Below, one piece after another: positions 60,415 to 64,000 of a stretch of DNA of 64,000 nucleotides (position 1 is the first letter of the stretch; each line of letters opens with the position of its first letter). The notes below the pieces were generated by a model. That model was not told where the DNA came from. It saw only the letters and a list, made by a program, of their open reading frames with translations, and searched no databases. The stretch comes from Hippophae tibetana (lineage: Eukaryota; Streptophyta; Magnoliopsida; Rosales; Elaeagnaceae): contig CM072807.1 of NCBI GenBank assembly GCA_037013495.1, forward strand, positions 12,837,001 to 12,901,000, given 5' to 3'. Both the position numbers and the translations under genes were made by a program.

Positions 60415-62008
60415 ATTAGTATAATTGTAATCCGGACTCATTTTATTAACGTTCCTTACCAAAACTAACAATACAACTAAGATTACTAGTATAATTGTAA
60501 TTCGAGTCCATCCCTTCTGGTCCTATTAAGGGTTTTTTTTGTTACATTCAATTTATTGGGAAAGAAACGAATGAATTTTATTGAGTACTTTCTTTTTTAT
60601 TTGTTATTTTAATCGTGTAAGAACTTTTCAGTTAAATTGCTATTAAAGGGGACTTTATAATACTTTTGAAAATTAACGAAAGTGCATGATATTTGCGATT
60701 ACCCTGGATAGTTATGATAAATATCAGTATAAGTTTACAGATCGAAAAAAAATGAAAAACAAAGGGAACAAGGTGTAACTCTGTAAGTACTTCTCAAAAA
60801 AAGAAAAAAGAAAAAAACAATCTCTATAACTTGACATAAAGGTGCTTTAAGTCCAACAATATATATATATATATATACATATACATACATATAAATTTAT
60901 ATTAATATTTTGTGATATTAGCATTATTATATATACTTGATTCAACGCTAAAATTAATATAATTTTTTAAATAAATATTTAATAAAAAATAAGCCAATTG
61001 ATAAATCCATTAATTATTTAATACATGTTTTAAAATAAAATAAAATTTAATCTAATTATTCTATTTTAACATTAAAAATATATTTTTCTATTTAATTATA
61101 TATATATAATATTAATATAACAACTATCACATCCTAAAACCTCATCAATTATGACTATTTAAAAAAAATATCAATTTATACAAATAATTACAGTTTTAAT
61201 TATATGTTTTTATTTAAAGATATAACCACTTCCATGTAATTTAAAACGGTTAGCAATCCATACAAGTAAACTAACCCCATGCCTCATGATTTTGTGCTTA
61301 AAATATTTACATAAGCATATCCGAGGGATAAGTCAGAACCAAAACTGTCTACTATTATATACTTGCTATACTCTTTATGATCGACTCAAGAAGCTTGTTA
61401 TCTTTACTTTAGAATAAACTTTTATTATTGGTATTTTATAAGCATGTAACTATTCCCCATAAAAATGCATTCACCAAAAAATTAAAAGTGTTGATTTTTT
61501 TCCCCGGTGCTCAGGCAAAAGTCTTGAATTATCTGAGAATGTTCCATAAAGAAAAAGAAAAATGGAAAAAAAACAAAAAAATAAAAACTACAGGTGGGTG
61601 AATAATTAATTACTTAATATATTCAACCGATTAATCTCTCCCTTGATTTTCAATAATTAATTAACCTCAACAGCAACTCATTTGAGTAGAGGGTCTCGGA
61701 TTCAAGTCATACTTACAAGTATATGTATAATTATTAAACCTCAGCAATGCATTGAAATTGTCAACTTGTTTTTTTTTTCGTTTTTTAGCATGAAAGTTGT
61801 CAACTTGTTTTTTTTTTTTTCGTTTTTTAGTATGAAAATTGTCAACATTTTCATCCTCACGCTGTTTTTGATAACGCAAGTCTGGTTATGAAATCAAAGA
61901 GCCACTAGATGAGAAGATATTAGAAACTGATAACAATAAAATCAAATCCCAAGAGTTGGAATGAATTATTACAAAAGTTTGAAGCACTCACATTTATTCA
62001 CAGCCACT
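60415..62008. other. intergenic region upstream of the LRR receptor kinase
   Basis: AT-rich. Contains a short direct repeat of tagtataattgtaatNcgNNtcca at about 60417 and 60487, (TA)n runs near 60861 and 61101, and a duplicated ttgtcaacttgttttttttt..cgttttttagNatgaaa block at 61757-61835. It must hold the promoter of the gene at 62009, but I cannot point to a TATA box with confidence. Confidence 0.5.
61757..61835. repeat. tandem duplication of about 39 bp with poly-T tracts
   Basis: Two adjacent copies of tgtcaacttg-poly(T)-cgttttttag-atgaaa, differing in poly-T length and one base (agca / agta). A third partial copy (ttgtcaac) follows. Confidence 0.9.
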
Positions 62009-64000
62009 ATGGAAAAGTTTATTTCAAAGAGAATAAATTTTGCAACTTTCTTTGTCCTGATTATAGTTTCTTTTGTTTCCCAAACCATTGTTGCCTCTAC
62101 GGATGAAGAAGCATCTGCTCTTCTACAATGGAAATCCAGTCTTGAAAATGGCCCTCATTTGCACTTAACTTCATGGACTAACCAAACTAACTCTTCCATC
62201 CAAAACCAACCTAGCACAAGTCCATGCACTTGGTTTGGAATTACTTGCAACCTTGCTGGAACTGTTACCAGAATTAACCTAACTGGTTCTGGTTTACAAG
62301 GTAGGCTTCTTCAATTTTCCTTCTCTTCTTTCCCCAATCTTACTCATTTCATTATCAGCATGAACTCAATGTTTGGCTCAATTCCACCTCTTATTCATAA
62401 CCTTCCAAAACTCACCTACCTTGATTTATCCAATAACAAGTTTTCTGGGAAAATCCCAATTGAATTTGGCCTGCTTTCTGAACTTAAGATTTTAAGGTTG
62501 TTCAACAACAAGTTGAATGGCACAATTCCCAAAGAAATAGGAAATTTAAGATCACTTACAGAGATTGATATTCACAACAACTGTTTAACTGGTTCTATTC
62601 CCACTTCTTTAGGTAATCTGAGCAAACTGGCCTACTTGCATCTTGAAATGAATTCCCTTTCTGGTGTCATTCCATTGGAAATGGGAAATCTTTCAAATTT
62701 GATTCAACTTTACTTGGATAGCAATGATCTTTCAGGTCCCATCCCATCAACTTTAGGGAATTTTAAAACGTTGACAGTGTTATCCATGTCTAAAAATCAC
62801 CTTTCTGGTCCTATCCCACAAGACATAGGGAATTTAGAATCTCTCCATACTCTAGACCTTCAGGGAAATAATATGCTTTCTGGTTCAATTCCATCATCAT
62901 TATATGATCTAAAGAACCTTACCAACATTCACCTCCAGAGAAATAATCTTTCTGGACCAATTTCAGAAGATATTGGAAAATTGAAGTCCCTTGTTTGTCT
63001 AGAACTGTATGAGAATAAGCTGAATGGTTCAATTCCTATTTCAATGGGTGATTTGAGCAAATTAGAAACTGTTTATATCCGTGACAATCAACTCTCTGGT
63101 ACCATTCCAGAATCAATAGAAAACCTCAAGAATTTGCTTGTGTTTCGAATAGCCAGAAACAATTTGACTGGTTATTTGCCTCCAAACATATGTCACGGTG
63201 GGTTGCTTCGAAACTTCACAGCTAATAGCAATAAATTTACAGGTCCATTGCCCAAAAGCTTGAAAAACTGCACAAGTTTGATCAGAGTACGGCTTGATGA
63301 TAATCAACTCACTGGGAATATAACAGAAGATTTACTCGTGTACCCAAACATGGATTACATAAATCTCAGTAATAATAAATTCTATGGAGAGATTTCAGAA
63401 AACTGGGCGAAGTGTACAGAATTAACAAGCTTTGAGATTGCTGGGAACAATATCACAGGTAGCATACCACCAGATATTGGAAACTTAACCAAACTCTCAC
63501 TGCTTGATCTTTCATCAAACCATTTAGTTGGTCAAATCCCTCCACAACTTGGAAGGTTGAATTTTTTGGTAAAGCTTGTATTGGATAACAATAAACTTTC
63601 TGGTGCTATACCTGAAGAATTAGGATCACTTGCCGAGCTTGACTACTTGGACCTTTCCGTAAACAGATTGAGCGCATCAATTCCCGGAAACATGGGGAAC
63701 TACCCACAGTTGTACTACTTAAATTTGAGCAACAATTTCTTAAGCAATGAAATCCCAAGTCAATTGGGTAGCTTAGCTCATTTGTCCCTGCTAGATCTTA
63801 GTCATAATTTTCTCACAGGAGAAATACCAATTCAGTTCAATTCTCTGGAGAGCTTGCTCATACTAAACCTCTCTCGTAACAATCTCTCCGGTGAAATTCC
63901 CAGTTCTTTGGAGAATCTGAATGGATTGCAGTTTATTGATCTATCATACAATGAATTTTGGGGTCCTATACCGAACAACAAGGCATTTCAAAATGCTAAC
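62009..64000 (+). CDS. LRR receptor-like kinase, MIK2 type, N-terminal part (runs off the window)
   Basis: Open for 664 codons to the edge, no frameshift on manual translation. Residues about 8-29 are a hydrophobic signal peptide (INFATFFVLIIVSFVSQTIVA). An LRR N-terminal cap follows (DEEASALLQWKSSL, then CTWFGITC), then about 22 plant-type repeats of the LxxLxLxxNxLxGxIPxxLGNL form. The window ends at NNKAFQNAN, just before the expected C-terminal cap, transmembrane helix and Ser/Thr kinase. By its ectodomain it resembles the MDIS1-interacting receptor-like kinase 2 group (subfamily XII), known in Arabidopsis for pollen-tube guidance and immune signalling. A second in-frame ATG at 61961 would add 16 residues before the signal peptide; I prefer 62009 because it puts the hydrophobic core at the usual distance. 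No intron seen. Confidence 0.93.
   Translation, partial: MEKFISKRINFATFFVLIIVSFVSQTIVASTDEEASALLQWKSSLENGPHLHLTSWTNQTNSSIQNQPSTSPCTWFGITCNLAGTVTRINLTGSGLQGRLLQFSFSSFPNLTHFIISMNSMFGSIPPLIHNLPKLTYLDLSNNKFSGKIPIEFGLLSELKILRLFNNKLNGTIPKEIGNLRSLTEIDIHNNCLTGSIPTSLGNLSKLAYLHLEMNSLSGVIPLEMGNLSNLIQLYLDSNDLSGPIPSTLGNFKTLTVLSMSKNHLSGPIPQDIGNLESLHTLDLQGNNMLSGSIPSSLYDLKNLTNIHLQRNNLSGPISEDIGKLKSLVCLELYENKLNGSIPISMGDLSKLETVYIRDNQLSGTIPESIENLKNLLVFRIARNNLTGYLPPNICHGGLLRNFTANSNKFTGPLPKSLKNCTSLIRVRLDDNQLTGNITEDLLVYPNMDYINLSNNKFYGEISENWAKCTELTSFEIAGNNITGSIPPDIGNLTKLSLLDLSSNHLVGQIPPQLGRLNFLVKLVLDNNKLSGAIPEELGSLAELDYLDLSVNRLSASIPGNMGNYPQLYYLNLSNNFLSNEIPSQLGSLAHLSLLDLSHNFLTGEIPIQFNSLESLLILNLSRNNLSGEIPSSLENLNGLQFIDLSYNEFWGPIPNNKAFQNAN

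Noticed and set aside
63113..63307. Minus-strand frame inside the LRR gene
   Set aside because: Shadow of the long plus-strand LRR receptor kinase frame.

Overview
Plant nuclear DNA, almost certainly from a eudicot. It is very AT-rich, has canonical GT-AG introns, and carries one complete cryptochrome 1 gene plus the 5' part of an LRR receptor-kinase gene. Nearly everything else is LTR retrotransposon in several states of decay, plus an endogenous pararetrovirus fossil. The species cannot be fixed from the sequence.

Layout. 1-1317: AT-rich DNA with a small unassigned island. 1318-6755: copia element A, heavily mutated. About 9130-9693: a small TRIM-like LTR element. 10360-18540: the CRY1 transcription unit on the minus strand, with four coding exons; copia element B (13395-17109) sits in intron 2 only 24 bp from the acceptor. 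20010-20985: an inverted-repeat element with a degenerate telomere-like array at its centre. 20986-25446: gypsy element D (minus), with a 5' LTR but no 3' LTR. 25575-25965: a 195-bp tandem duplication. 26840-28484: copia fragment E. 30450-39426: element F (minus), a gypsy-like element of about 9 kb with 1.7-kb LTRs, gag and a plant-specific accessory ORF but no recognisable pol. 40400-48815: degenerate caulimovirid (coat-protein tail, protease, RT, RNase H) split by minus-strand copia element G (about 42973-48648). 53460-53789 and 54745-55094: two TRIMs. 55095-60414: copia element C, same family as A but much younger. 62009-64000: LRR receptor kinase of MIK2 type, open to the window edge.

Only CRY1 (blue-light receptor) and the LRR receptor kinase look like functional host genes. 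They share no promoter and nothing indicates that they act together. The rest shows stacked insertions: LTR element inside a gene intron, copia inside a viral fossil, and a TRIM abutting a truncated LTR.

I found no convincing wholly new biological system. The most interesting points are: (i) a possible CRY1 splice donor overlapping the stop codon, which would give a longer C-terminus; (ii) the chimeric 5' end of element B, which looks like recombination at the primer-binding site; (iii) element F, a pol-less LTR element with a plant-specific accessory ORF; (iv) a nonsense codon shared by two independent copies of the A/C family. All comparisons were made by eye; percentages are not computed values.
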